From: Struthio camelus
Taxonomy: Eukaryota; Chordata; Aves; Struthioniformes; Struthionidae
Length of the DNA stretch: 64,000 bases
Direction of reading: 5' to 3'
Assembly (NCBI RefSeq): GCF_040807025.1
Contig: NC_090956.1
Location: forward strand, 1,035,517 to 1,099,516
The number at the start of each line of letters is the position of its first letter. Positions within the stretch are counted from its first letter, which is position 1. A program made the translations under genes and the position numbers. The notes beneath the pieces are model-generated. The model saw only the letters and a list, made by a program, of their open reading frames with translations, was not told the DNA's origin and did no database searches. This document shows, piece after piece, positions 1 through 35,991 of the stretch.

Positions 1-2517
1 TTGTCTTACAAGAATTGTATAATTAAAATAAGGATGTTACTGTGTTGAAAGACAAGAGGTGGTCTGAAGAAAAAGAATTGCATAAGAAAGTGTTAACACA
101 CAATAGTTATAACTCGTAACACACGCACTCAACCTGCTCAGTTTTATAGTTCACAGAGTTTGTATCCATTGCTTCGTACTTTAAGGGCCAAAGAGAAAAA
201 ATTCGTTTGCAATGACACAGAATCGAAAGTGCCATATTCTGGGGGTGGTCTGTTGCACGTTCTCCCTCCCCTCATCCCGGTGGCCCTGTACAGTCTGGGG
301 GTGCGACCGTTAGGGCACAGGCAGGCTCTTCGCAGGGCACACGCTCAGTACTCTGCTCTCGTTGCTTGTTGTGCCAACTGGGTGGAGCAAACTTTTCAAA
401 CTTTTCTTCTGTTGCTGACTTTTTGCTTTCTTTATTCATAACTTTATTTTCCAATCGGGTTGTTTTCATTTTGAGTTTAGTACTCTAGCCTTTCAGAATT
501 AGATTATTTGTATCTTGTTTTGTTAACTAACATCCTAGTCACTGGGGGGAAGGAGGGGACCAGGAGAGCTGCAGCAAGTCTTGTATGAAACATACGGCTG
601 TTTTACCTTCTAGCCAAGGATTTGCTTCCTGTGGTTTGTGGACGTTCGCTATGTCTTACCCATATTCTAAGCAATTCATTCTTTGGCTTTCTATTCAAAA
701 ACAAAACAAAGTCTTAGATCATGTTTGTGTCCTCTACAGATATATTTTAAATGGAATATGTAAGTACCATGTTTTATGGTATTTTTAAATTATCTATTGC
801 CTCTTTCAGGGGAGGGGGAGATGACCTATTTAGTCTTAGATTTGCACTGCTGGATTTTTTTAAGTGTAACCTTGACTGGTTATCCTATTGTTCTATTCTG
901 TAAGATTAGTCTTATGAATTAAAGTTTGATAATTAAGCATTTCTGTGTTCGAGTGTTTTAACATTCTGTACATACTATACTTCTTACAGCATAAACAACT
1001 GTGGGCAAACAGTTTGTATGTTGAAAAATGTACCCAGAGCCAGAAATCCTTGGACACTTGTGCTTATTGTTAACTCCAACGTTATTGGTGCCTTTTGCTA
1101 AGTATGGCGAGTTGAGTGTATTTCTGCTGTACATCACTTCATACCAAAAGGCTGTGAATTATAGGATTTCTCTAGCTCCCTGTCTAAAAGCGGGATTTTA
1201 AATTGTAGAATGTCCTTGTCGTGTTGAGCATACTCAAGGATAAATTCAAGTACTCGGCTGTAAATTCTACGTACAGGCAGAATTTGTTACGATGCCAAAA
1301 GTTCCACTTCAGTTTATCAACCCACAAAAAGCAGTTGCTCAGGAGAAGCCTGGCTTATTGGGGCTTATAGCAGGCTTCAGACTTCTTTAATACTTAACCT
1401 GTGCTGCTCTATTTGTTACTGCCTTTATTTACTTTTGTTTCTCTCCCTCACCCGCTTTAAAAAATGCCCTGAAATGGTTTCATACTGTTGTCACTGAAAT
1501 AGTTTAAACTATGTGATGATTTAGTCCACCTATCATGTAAGAATTGGCAAGTTGTCTTTCATTTTTTGATTTCTAGGTGTACCTCTTCTTGTAAGGGGCC
1601 CTGTAGTTATTTACAGGGGGAGGGAGGTGTTAAATCCCACTGAAAATCCCTTTCAGCTCCAGTTTGTCTCTTTGAAAAGAGCTGTTATAAATATTTGTGC
1701 CCTATTCTTTCTTCAAATGAATCTAAAGATTATTCAAGTGGGTTGATATGAAAGTCTTTCAGGAAGAGATCTCTACTCTGAAATTGTGAATCCAGGGGAA
1801 GGCATTGCAGCAGCGCTGACGGGACCTGTCTGCCGGGGCTGTGAGGCAGCGGGGCAGTCGTGGATCCCATACCAGAACTGCGGCTGGTACCGATGTTAGC
1901 TGAGACAGCTACAGGTCCGCAGGGGCAAGTGTGGCTCGATGTCGGCTGGAGTTAGTGGAGGGTTGTGGGGCTGTTGAGTTTGGTTCCTTGCACGGGAAAA
2001 GCGTGGTTTTTCTCCGAATGGTGTTAAGCTGCGCTGGAACCGCTCAGCGCTCCTCACAGCGCTACTCGTCCTTGTGTTCGTGAAGATGGGAACCTGGGGC
2101 CGAGCACCTGCCGGCTGTCCCGCGTGTGCCGGCAGCTGGCCGCACGCAGCCCTCGGGCCGCCGCCCCGGCCAGCCTCCGCGGCCGGGCCGCCGGAGAGGG
2201 GCAGGCGCTCCCCCTGCCCCGACAGCCCCGCCGCTCCTGCGAGTGCAAAACCCCCCTGCAACGCGTTTCGCAAGCGAAGCGGCGGCGGTGGGGCGAGCCC
2301 CACGCGTGTGCGCGCAGGCCAGGCGTGGCCGTTTCCGTCGCTCGCCGCCTTCGCGGCCCCTCGCCAGCCCCGGCCGCGCAGGTCTGGCCGCTCCCCCGGT
2401 TTAGCGCCGCGGGGGCAGCGGCGCCCCGGCCCCGCCGTCGAGCAGGAAGCCGCGTCCTGGACCCGCCCCGGGCGGGGACTCGCGGCGAGAAGCGCCGCCG
2501 GCCCGGCATGTCCGGCC
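1..2517. other. Left flank without a recognisable gene
   Basis: No splice-bounded coding exon was found on either strand. The first ~960 bases are AT-rich and look like a 3' UTR. A possible poly(A) signal (ATTAAA, about 917-922) is followed 20-35 bases later by a GT-rich element (about 943-958), which would fit the end of a plus-strand gene lying to the left. From about 2080 the sequence turns very GC- and CpG-rich; this is the ERN2 promoter region and contains only overlapping spurious frames. Confidence 0.5.
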
Positions 2518-17464
<14,947 letters not shown>

Positions 17465-19602
17465 GGGGAGACGCCGCACCCCGGAGAGCGCTCACAGTAA
17501 GAGGCTGGTGGAGCCACTCAGTGCCTAGGCGTCACAGGGTTCCCAGTAGGATGGGGTCAGCCAATGCATGTCTCTGTTTTATCCTGTTAAAGCAGAGGTT
17601 TCTGGAGCTCTTTCCCTTCCAAACTCACGTTGGCAGGCATTAGCTAGAGCTTCAGCTGCCTTGCCTGTCACCCTGGCGGGAACAAGAGCCCCTGTCTCCC
17701 TGACCTGCCAGTATCTGTAGACACTGCCTTGCATCAGCTCTTGGGGAAGGTCTCTACCCACAGGGAGTTCTCTTTGGGGCCTGTGCATGGCCCCTTGGTA
17801 TGGCTCTCAGGGAGCCCATCTACCTGTTTTTTGGGAAGCAGGAACTCTGGATGGGGGCAAGATCTTTTAAAAGAAAACTGCCATTGTCTGTAATATTTAC
17901 AGTACATTAGTTCTTCCTGTACTGTGCAGATGATCAGTACCAGTGCAATCGCTGGAGCACAGGGCAAACCCAGCACTTGTCGGTCTTTCAGCAGCTGATT
18001 GCTATAACTAGTCGTGTGGGCTCTCTGGCTTCTGTCTTCCCTGTGTACAGCAGTGGACAGCTGAGCAGGCCAGGGTGACATGGGAACACAAGCCTGGGAG
18101 TGCTCACCCAGCGTGCCCAACAGTTACAGGAAGCACAGTCCAAAAGAGGTGATCGTAGTTTGCAGTTGGACTGTTTCATCTTGGTCCTCCTGAACCCAGG
18201 AGCAGCCATTTAGGCCTCTGCCTTTGCAAAACTCTAGTTCAAATTCAGTAGCCTTAAGGCCCTTGTGTCAGAGATTTAAAAAAAAACAAAAACAAAAACA
18301 AAAAAAACTCTGCCACAGACATAGTGTTTTGAAAAGTCAGAGAAAAAAAAAAAAAAAACCTCAGCGTGTTGAAGGCATTTTCTTGAGAATAGCTGAAAGA
18401 CTGTTGCAGCTGGAATGTTGGGTTGATGCCTGGAACCTGCTGGTTGTTCGTCAGAAGACGCAGCAAGCTTTGGTCCCATGGTTCCCTCCCGTGCCACACT
18501 CCTATGGAAGTGGCAGTGTGATTATGTGTTTAATACAAATACAAATGCGAATGGAAGCACTCTTATGATAGTTTTGACACTGGATATGGCACTTTCTCCC
18601 AGCTGGGGGTGGGGGCTGAGGCAAATGGGGTCAGCTTTTAGCATCCAGCCTCAGGGCTTTGGACCTGCTATTTGCATCTTCCTCTGCCTGCTAATGGCAA
18701 GGTGCGGCCAGTCCTGGAGGCAGGCTCTGGGCCTTCCAGCGCAATCCCAATAATGAAACTTTTTTTTTTAAGCTCAGATGGGCTCAGAAAAAGGGTTTTA
18801 CCCTTTTGGTAGCCAGCAGTCCATGTTATTTCAGGTCAGGTACTTATGTGTTAGCCAGGAGCCCAGATGGTTTGCACAGCAGAACAGCAGTGCTGCTATC
18901 TGCAAACAGTTTCCTCAGGGCAGAAAGGGAGAGAAACTTTGCCCTCTGTGGATCGTTTCCCTCATAACTCAGGCCTGTGCCTGCTGCTCCAAAGGCCTCT
19001 GCACAGCTGGAGCAGCAGCATGTGCTTTTGCTCCAGCACCTTTCCAGACCTGGCTTCCAGGCTCCCCAGGCAGCTGAGTGCTGCCCTGAGATAGGGTTCC
19101 CATTTTCTGTCACCCCCCTTTGGGCTGCAGTCAGCTTGGAGGCTGGGGCGCTGCAGGCCTGTGATTCACATGAGCCAGTCCATGAGCAAAGGACCTGCAG
19201 GCAGCCCTACACAGCAGCTGGAGCCAGCTATGCTGGGCAGAGAGAAAAAAATGCTTCTGTGCAAAGGTGGGAGGTGAGCCCAGGCATTCACTCAGGCTGG
19301 CACCTTACCCTGAATGCTGCCAGGCTGCACCACACACCTGAGAGCAGCTCTGCCTTCTGACAGAGACAGTTATCATAGATGCAAGAGTGAGAGGAGGCAG
19401 CCTCAATTCCCCCCTGCATCAAGCTACCTCTCAGCTGCTGTAGCTAACCATGCCCAACTGCCCCTCTGCATCAGCAATCATTTTATATAGTCTTGATTCC
19501 ACTTTGTACTGGGGTGTGGGGTTCTATTACACTGGTAACAGTCAGTTTGTACATGATTTATTCTGTATGTCCTAGAGCATTTTATACAAAACAGTAAAAA
19601 AA

Positions 19603-19608
19603 AATAAA
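19603..19608 (+). terminator. Candidate poly(A) signal of ERN2
   Basis: AATAAA inside an A-rich stretch. It was chosen because no better AATAAA was noticed between the ERN2 stop and this point. An earlier variant signal is possible, so the assignment is weak. Confidence 0.35.
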
Positions 19609-20284
19609 ATTAAATTAAAAACAAGTGATCTTATCCTGGCAGTCAGCAATGGTTGGAGAAAACCAAAGGCTTCACTTTGGAGAAAACCAAACACACTTGG
19701 AGAAACCAAACACACTTGGAGAAAACCAAAGCCATCCACTTCCTGCTGAACTACCTCAACCCAGCAACTTGCTTTATTTTCACCTTTTCAACATATTTGG
19801 TCACTGCAGGCCTGTTGATGTAATAGAGCTTCTCAAACAGGGGGAAGACAAAGGTAAAAGGAAGCACTCCTCTTCTCACTGTTAGCCTACAGTTACTGGT
19901 TAGAGCACATCTCCTACAGTACTTTGTGAGAACAGCAATAATTCCCTTCTTCCTCCAGCACAGGGGAAAGAATGAGGTACAGGCTGTGGCTCATGACAAA
20001 CACCTCCTAAACTTTAAAACTCCCACTTCTTAAGATTTCCTGCTGCTCCATGTTAGAGATGGAGCCAAGCAGCAAGGCCAGAGCTCAGCCATGCTCACCA
20101 AGGGCCAGTAGTAGGAGCAATGAAGCAGACAGCATAGGTCCCACAACAGCCTGTGGGAGTGAGAGCTCTTGCTTGGGCAGGAAGGGGCAGAGACATCAAG
20201 CTGCTGCCTCCCTCAGCTGCCTAGGTAAGTCCTTACAGCAGGCAAAAGAGAACCAAGACAGGTTGGACGCTGCAGCCAACAATC

Positions 20285-20290
20285 TTTAAT
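20285..20290 (-). terminator. Candidate poly(A) signal of PLK1
   Basis: ATTAAA on the minus strand, about 550 bases after the PLK1 stop codon. That is a reasonable 3' UTR length for this gene. Confidence 0.45.
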
Positions 20291-20840
20291 CAAGTTATGC
20301 AATATACAAAAGTTTAGGTTTCACATAGATTAATTTCAGTATTAAAAGGCTGATTGCTCAGTCTCAACCTGGGCATGTTAAATATCTTAGGTGAATCACT
20401 ACAAGAAGAAACAAAAGCCCAGAGCATAAGGCACAAACATGTACAAATAACTTACATGATAATTCTGCCCTCCCCACGCTCTGGTCTCTCATGAGAAGGC
20501 CCAGGAACCTCAGATAAGAGGTTTAGGTTTTTTTGGGGTTTTTTTGTTTGTTTGTTTTTTTGAGTCAGGCTTTTTGTTTTGGGAAGTTAGAAAAAAGACT
20601 AGATAATAAAAAATAGACTTTCTATTGGGAGTGGGAGCAAGAAACACCCTTGGGCACCAGAGTAAACACAGCACCATTCCCACAGCATCAGAGGCTCCCT
20701 CGTGGCAACTAGACCGTACTCAGGAGTGGGAGCCCAGCTGGGTGATGAGAGGTTACAGTGCAAGCAGGGATGCTACTAGACTCCCCTTATCCACAGCTGG
20801 AACAGTTTGGCACAGATGTCAAGTTCATCAAGACCAAGAC

Positions 20841-25825
<4,985 letters not shown>

Positions 25826-26017
25826 CGGACCGCGAGGGCGCGACCGGGGTCGGGGCCGAGGGGCAGCGGAGGGGCGCGGAGCCGGCGCGGTAACCCCGGT
25901 GCGGGCGGGCGGGCGCGGAGCCGCTGCGGCGAGGGTCGGTGCGGGCGGGCGCAGAGCCTGCGGTGCGGTGCGGGCGGGCGCAGAGCGCTGTGGCCGCCGC
26001 GGCAACACTGTAACAAT

Positions 26018-26066
26018 TTCAAACGCGGAGCCGGAGCGTTACGCGCGCCAGGGCGCTCCCCATTGG
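26018..26066 (-). promoter_or_regulatory. CCAAT box plus CHR cell-cycle element upstream of PLK1
   Basis: On the PLK1 strand there is a CCAAT box (ACCAATGGG, complement of about 26059-26067). About 40 bases nearer the gene is TTTGAA (complement of 26018-26023), directly preceded by CTCCGCG. TTTGAA is a known cell-cycle homology region (CHR) form bound by DREAM and B-MYB/FOXM1 complexes, and an upstream CCAAT box bound by NF-Y is the usual partner. The pair lies about 190-240 bases upstream of the start codon. The sequence match and order are seen directly; function is inferred from the known control of PLK1. Confidence 0.65.
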
Positions 26067-28865
26067 TCGAGAGGATTTAAAATCCAAGCGCCCGCCGCGA
26101 CGCACCATGGGAGCGCGCCCCCGCCCGCCGCGTTTAAAGAGACAGGCACGGCGCGGCCCGGGGGGCGCGGGCGCCGCCTGGCGGCCGGGCGGGGCGCAGC
26201 GCGGCGCTGTCCCACGCGTGACCGCGGCGCAGCCTGGGCCGGGCCGGCTGGGGGGAGCCGCCTAGTGGGACTCGGCTCGCCTGCCCCGTCTGGAGCAGCT
26301 CACGTGGTTTCTGGCGTCCTTCGAGGACGCAAAGGTGCATGTGCTCGGCCCCCTGGGGCGACACGCCAACGTGGGGCTGTGGGGTGGTGGGGCTTCCCCC
26401 ACCTCGGGGATGGGGAGCGCCGGGTTGGTGGCCCCACGGGCAGCCCGGCACCGCTGCATTCAGCCCCAGCAGCGTCCGCCGCCCTCGAGACCGCAGTCAC
26501 CGCGTGGGCAGCAGCGCGAGGAGCACCGAAATATGGAGCGGGAGAGGCGGCTGTCTTCCCGTTTGCTCGGGGACCCTGCTCCGGAGCTGGCCCCCAGCGG
26601 TGCTGGCAGGGGAGGCCGCTGGGCTCCGGACGCCTGGTGTGTTCAGCGTTGTCACATCAGGCGCTCCCCAAGGGCCCGCGTCCCCCCGGCACACGGACAC
26701 CCTTCCCCACAGGACGCCGAGGGCCGGCAGGCAGCCGTGACGCTGGACCAGCGCCGAGACCGGAGCAGGGGACGTGGTGCCTGCGCCGCAGCCTCCCCGT
26801 CCGCCCTGGGAGTGGAGGTACCTCCCATTTTGAGCTGAAAAACTGGGAAAAGAGGGCAAGTTGTTGGCAGAGCTCTCTAACAGACTTGTTGAGGTCAACC
26901 AGACAGGGCAGTTTGCCATCCACCTTAGCAGAGGCTGAAACCATCTTTGAGTTATAGATGGAAGCTTTCCGTTGTCTAAACGTCTCCCACAACAGCGTGG
27001 AAACTTCATTTACTTTTTTACAGTGCTTAATACTGCCACTCAGATGTTGATTGCTTTTCTGTGTGATAAAAGCTCTCATTAGCCTGAACTCACACAAAAC
27101 CCTCCTGGCAGCACAGCACCGATATAGCATTGATAGGACACTGCAGTCAACCCTTCAGCAGAGTTCTTTTTTACCTGTTTATTATTTGTGTGTACAAGAA
27201 GGGCTCAAGAAAGCACAGGGGGACAAGTACAAGCATGCAGGTTCTAAGGGGATGACATATAATTGAGAACCAGCTCACAAAGACTGGGGCAGCATTGGAC
27301 AATATTGAAATACTCAGAATTCCTCAAGGCAGTGTTATGCACGTCTATAGTTGTTTGAATCAATACCATCATTTGTGGATTTGGGAAGTCAAACAGAAAT
27401 TATAGACACAAATACACAGACGATACCAGTTGCAGAACTGTCCTCCCAGTAAGGAATGCAAGTGTATTTTGTTAAGTGCATTTGGAGGGGGTTACTTTTA
27501 CGAGAAACAGCCAAAGGTGACGTTAGTTTGAATCCTTTTCCCCCCGTCCTGTGGGCTGTAAGCAGCTTTTCAGTCAAGTCCTTCTAGCAGACTTAGTTTA
27601 AGCATTTTTTTGGAAGGGAAATTCATGTTACAGTTTGTACTTAGTTTTTTCTGTGAAAGAGAAATGGCAATTAGACAGCTCCGTTCCGTGCACATTTTTG
27701 AGACTCCTCCAAGCCAAGACATTGCTTGTTCATATATGGCCGCATTTCTCCAAGAACCTGGTCATCCTGCTGATTTTTTATTCTGTGGTCTCACATATTC
27801 CTGCTGTCATTTTCAGTTTCTCTTGTGGCACCTCTCCCTTCCCTCTCTGTCCCGTGGGGGTGAGATTCTGACAGCTGAGTGAAATTGTGCCTGACCTTGT
27901 TAATGACTTTTTCACCTTCCTCGTCCCAGTCACCACATGGGATACTATTTAGGAAAGAAAATAGCAGCAATGGACCACATGTGCACTAGGGCCTGGAGAG
28001 CTTGTTCCTGTAATCTAAGAACACCATCTGTTAAGAAAAATAACTTTAGTGTATGTACTCACCCCTTAATCTGATTTTGCTGCCTGCTGGCTCAGAACAA
28101 AACACCAATGAACAATAACCAAGAACGGCACAAGAACAGGTCAGCTGTAGCACCTTAGGCCATGAGCCTGCTCTCTCCCTCCAGGCATGCATGGTCATAC
28201 GCTGAAGCCAGGATGAGGACACAAAGGAGCAGCTGGATCTCCCCCCCGAGCACTGACTCAAAGCATCATGTAAGTGTAAGTATGCAGTGGGAAGGTCTGG
28301 CTCTCGGGTGTTTTGTGGTCCCGCAGGTTGGCAGAAGTTTGGCTGTGGGAGCAATGCTGTGCAGCAATGGGGAGGGTGAGTGGGCTCAGAGCACGTTCCA
28401 GCCAAATTCCAAACAGATTGTGTTTGCTGCACTGGCTGGTCTCACTCAGCCAGTTACAGTGAGTACAGTTACCCCTGATTCTAGTAGCAGGCAGGTATTA
28501 CAACCACCAGCAGATGACGGTGGACACAGAGTAAAAGAGAAGCGTTCTGAAGCCCCAGTTTTACATTCCTGAGGACTTTAAATGCCCCACATAAGAGTGA
28601 CCAACACAAATAGCATGTCCCTCCAGTCTTGGTCAGAGCAAAGGGGAGTATACAGGACTGATGAAGCAACATAGTGGTTTACTGTTTGAAGTGATTGCTT
28701 TTTGCCAAAAGATTCTTGAAAGAAGGCATTCACATTGCCCTCCCCATCCCTTTGAGCATCATGCTTCCCCACGCACCTACAGCTCCTCTTTGGCTGTGCA
28801 GCAAAGCCCTCTCTTGGAAGTCACGTTTCATTGCACTTCACTAAACTGAATGTTGACATCAGAAA

Positions 28866-28880
28866 ACTACAATTCCCAGG
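28866..28880 (+). promoter_or_regulatory. Isolated ZNF143/THAP11-type motif
   Basis: ACTACAATTCCCAGG matches the left half of the known ZNF143 (SBS) consensus, which usually sits in housekeeping promoters or at chromatin loop anchors. No gene start is visible next to it. Confidence 0.4.
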
Positions 28881-31800
28881 GGCTGTAGAAGCATGCTGCA
28901 ACCTACTGATACTCCATCATTCCAGAGAGCTGGCAGAGGTGTAGAGATGAGCCCAGGTCAGAGTGATGCTTCAGAGGACAGGAGGGTAAAGTGACCAAAT
29001 CTAAGGAATGTTAACATTGCTGAGTATTTGAGATCTTCAGTGGTGACTTGTTTTTAGACCCTGGCAGAGGCCACCTTAACAGAGACAATAAAACAGGTTT
29101 TAATCAGCCTGCTAGAAGGAAGACAAGGCTGAGAAACGTGTAAGTGGCTATACAGTTACATATCCCTCACTGCACTACAGCTGTGCTGTTCAAGTGATGA
29201 TGGAAGTACATCATTCCTGAGACCTTTCCAGATGCAGTCCCATTTCCTCTCTCAAACGCATATCCCTTAACTCAGCAGCCCTCCCTCCACCCCTCCTCCA
29301 GCAGCCTAGCTTCATGCTGCCCAACTGTGGTCGTTAATCAAGCGATCCCAGTGAAATGTACTATGTAGTGTTAAAACTTTGAAGTGACACCATGGCAACA
29401 CAGCACATATAGGCCCTTCCTGACCAAATACAGTGCTACTTCACACACTTCAAGAGACAGCTGATAGCAAGTTAACAGTGCAAAGTAGTACGAATGAGTG
29501 GCAGTATAAACGCCTAAACATCTGACATGCATACAATCTTGCAAGAATCTCCAAGCCTGTGAGGCGTGGTGACTGAGGCAGCCTCCTACTGCTCCTTACA
29601 GCAAATGGCTTCTACAAGGGTCAGTCAAGATTTTTGACAGGAGGAGCTAGTCATATTAGCAATTGAAGTCAATTAGGAAGCTGCCTGTAGTACAAGTGTC
29701 AGCAGCGCTTACAGCTTCATACTTTTCACCCAGGTAGAAAAAGTAGCAAGCCTGGCCCTTTCACATATAAGTCACCCTCTGAACCTCCACAAGATCACAG
29801 AAAGCACACAGTTCCCTTCTGCATTTGTCTCCACTCCCACTTCAGGAGGGCTTCACAAATACAGCTGCCATTAAACAGCTATTTCAAGCTTGTATGGAAC
29901 TAGGCAACAAAACAATCCTACTGAAGCTGGGCTTCTAGCAAAACATTTTGCCTCTCTCGAAACAGACGTGACCTAATTGGTCCATTGGAGAATTCAAGAG
30001 TAGCAACCTAGTTGTTACAGCCTCAACACAGAATTGCATCTTCTTGCTGCAACCGTGTTTGCGGTCATGAGAAGCTGGCTCCAGCTCCTGCTTTTTTGCA
30101 CAGACGCAAAGGGTTACACCATCTGAGACTGCTAGATCCAAAAAGCAGGCCATTTCCAAGTGCTTGAAGCAACATCATTGGAGCTGCTGCTGTACAGAAT
30201 AGGTGTGTGTAAAGTTTCAGTGCCGGAGAGGATTTTACAGTCACCCTGGTGGCTTTAGGATTCTCACTTCAGTATCAAGAATAGCAGCAAAGAGATTCTG
30301 TATTTCAGAGCCTCTACACAATAGCCATGTTGGAATCGCTTCATTTGTTGGTAAAAGTCATCAGCTCAGAAGCAGAAAAGTAGAAGCTGTTTCACACTGT
30401 ACTTCAATTTTTAACACGCTGACACTACATGCCGGTAATATTCACAGAACAAGAGACTGTGATACATGTGCACAAGCACAACAGAAACCTCACCCTACTT
30501 TCAACAGTTTGATTTGAAAAGTCACAACCTTGAGTCACTTGAATAACTTAAGAGGCTTTTAATTTATGTACAGGAAACATACAAACAAACCAGACACTGG
30601 TTTTACATTTGATTAACAGTAGTTACTTTAGTGTTTTTATAGCTGTCTGCTAATTAATGTATATCAGTACTCTGCATTATACAGAAGAGCTGAATGCATG
30701 AGGGCTGCCACGTCTCACAGTCGCATACCTACTACCTACCTAATAGGCATTCTGGCCCCTAGCTGGTACACTACAACATGCAGGAGCGAGCCCCAGTTTT
30801 AAAAACTACAAAGGGCTGATGCTAAGCTTTAATATAACAAAACCAGAGCAGGCAGATTCATTGTTGGCCATTTGTCTGGTACTAAGTACATAAAGTATCA
30901 GCTGTGTTCAACTTTCACACAGCTGCTCCCAACAAGAATAACTGCAGCTGTATTACATGTGCAAAATGAAACATTCACTCTTTCCAAGAGGTCTGAATCT
31001 CCATTCTTAAGTTTTATAATGCAAAAAAAGCACTGAAGAGCTTTCTGCAAATATACACAGTGGGTGACAAATGGGGACAACCGCAGGATTCTCCCGCCCA
31101 CCTCCAGTTTTGGCTTTTAATTCCCCACCTTCTGCTGCACTGAATTTTGAGAGTGAAATGGTAATCCTCTTTCCAAAGCCCTTTGGCTCTTTGAGGTCTG
31201 TGATGTTCTGGAAAAAGAACATGCATCAGACATGAAAATCCTAACCCTGCATGAGGTGTGAGAGCACACAACTGGTGCCTACTTCAAGAGCTAAAAGCTA
31301 AGTGTCCTATCAGGCAAGTCAGAGTAAGATAGGTTTCAATCTGTCAGCCAAAAGTGCTAAAACCAATCACAGGATGATAAGATACCTCATTCCTATAGGA
31401 GAGAATCTCGGTCCACAGGGAAAAAAGGAAGAGGTCATCCACCTCAACACACCGGCCCATAGATGAATACATATTTTTCTGAAGGAAAGCACTGGCTCTA
31501 ATGAGCTACAGTAACTGCCCAGAACAAACATGTCAGCTACATAACACTTCTGTTCAAGGATGAAGGGTGCTTCTATCAGATGCAAACCCACTTGCTTTGG
31601 GTTAGGAACACAACTGATATCAAAGACAGGCTTTGGCTGCAGAGTATGAGCTGTTAGCTCTGCCTCGTTGCTCAACTGCAACAGCCCTAAAGGGAATTTT
31701 ATCAGTTTTCCTAGCTCCAGAACATTTAATGGCACAATTCAGACAACATGGAATGAAGAAAATTTGAACGACCATACAAAGTTTAAACAACATGACACAG

Positions 31801-31930
31801 CAGTTTTCACAAGGGACTGCTTGGCCAGACCATTAGTGTTGAGGAACACCCGCAGAAGTGTTCAGGAACAGCTGAGGACCATGCCCTGGATTCTCTGACC
31901 AATATTCCTCTCCCCCTCCCAAAATGTGCC

Positions 31931-31936
31931 TTTATT
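31931..31936 (-). terminator. Proximal candidate poly(A) signal of DCTN5
   Basis: AATAAA on the minus strand about 25 bases after the stop codon. It would give an extremely short 3' UTR, and a distal site is equally possible. Confidence 0.35.
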
Positions 31937-31961
31937 GCTCTGAAACATGGTAAACAGGCTA

Positions 31962-35837
<3,876 letters not shown>

Positions 35838-35991
35838 GGCGCCGCCGCCGCCGCGCCCGACTTCCGGCGCGTCACTTCCACCCCGCCAGCCCTTCCGCCG
35901 CGGGCGCGGCCAATCCCGGCGCGGTTGCCATGGCGACGGGGGGCGGCGGGCGCGCGCCGGGTCCTTCCGGCGGGCGGCGGCGGCGGCGGCC
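35838..35991. promoter_or_regulatory. Bidirectional DCTN5-PALB2 promoter
   Basis: The 154 bases between the two start codons are CpG-rich and hold recognisable sites. There are ETS-type ACTTCCGG (35860-35867) and CCTTCCGG (35963-35970), a CCAAT box (35910-35914), and an almost perfect RFX X-box palindrome GGTTGCCATGGCGAC (35923-35937). No TATA box is present. The human DCTN5 and PALB2 genes are also head to head. The sites are seen directly; their use is inferred. Confidence 0.7.

Larger units (their letters stand above)
17465..20840. other. Convergent 3' regions of ERN2 (+) and PLK1 (-)
   Basis: No coding exon was seen. The left part is most likely ERN2 3' UTR and flank, and includes an A-rich tract at about 18280-18360. 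A plus-strand AATAAA at 19603-19608 would give ERN2 a 3' UTR of about 2.1 kb. A minus-strand ATTAAA (complement of 20285-20290) would give PLK1 a 3' UTR of about 550 bases. Short near-repeats reading GGAGAAAACCAAA occur at 19650-19735. The two transcripts would then end about 0.65 kb apart. Confidence 0.5.
26960..31961. other. PLK1-DCTN5 intergenic region; possible long DCTN5 3' UTR
   Basis: No coding exon, RNA gene or clear repeat was identified in about 5 kb of moderately AT-rich sequence. The right part may be DCTN5 3' UTR: a minus-strand AATAAA lies only about 25 bases after the DCTN5 stop (complement of 31931-31936). Later minus-strand signals exist near 30555 (ATTAAA), 27778 and 27177 (AATAAA). 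One isolated element, ACTACAATTCCCAGG at 28866-28880, matches the ZNF143/THAP11 promoter motif. Confidence 0.45.
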
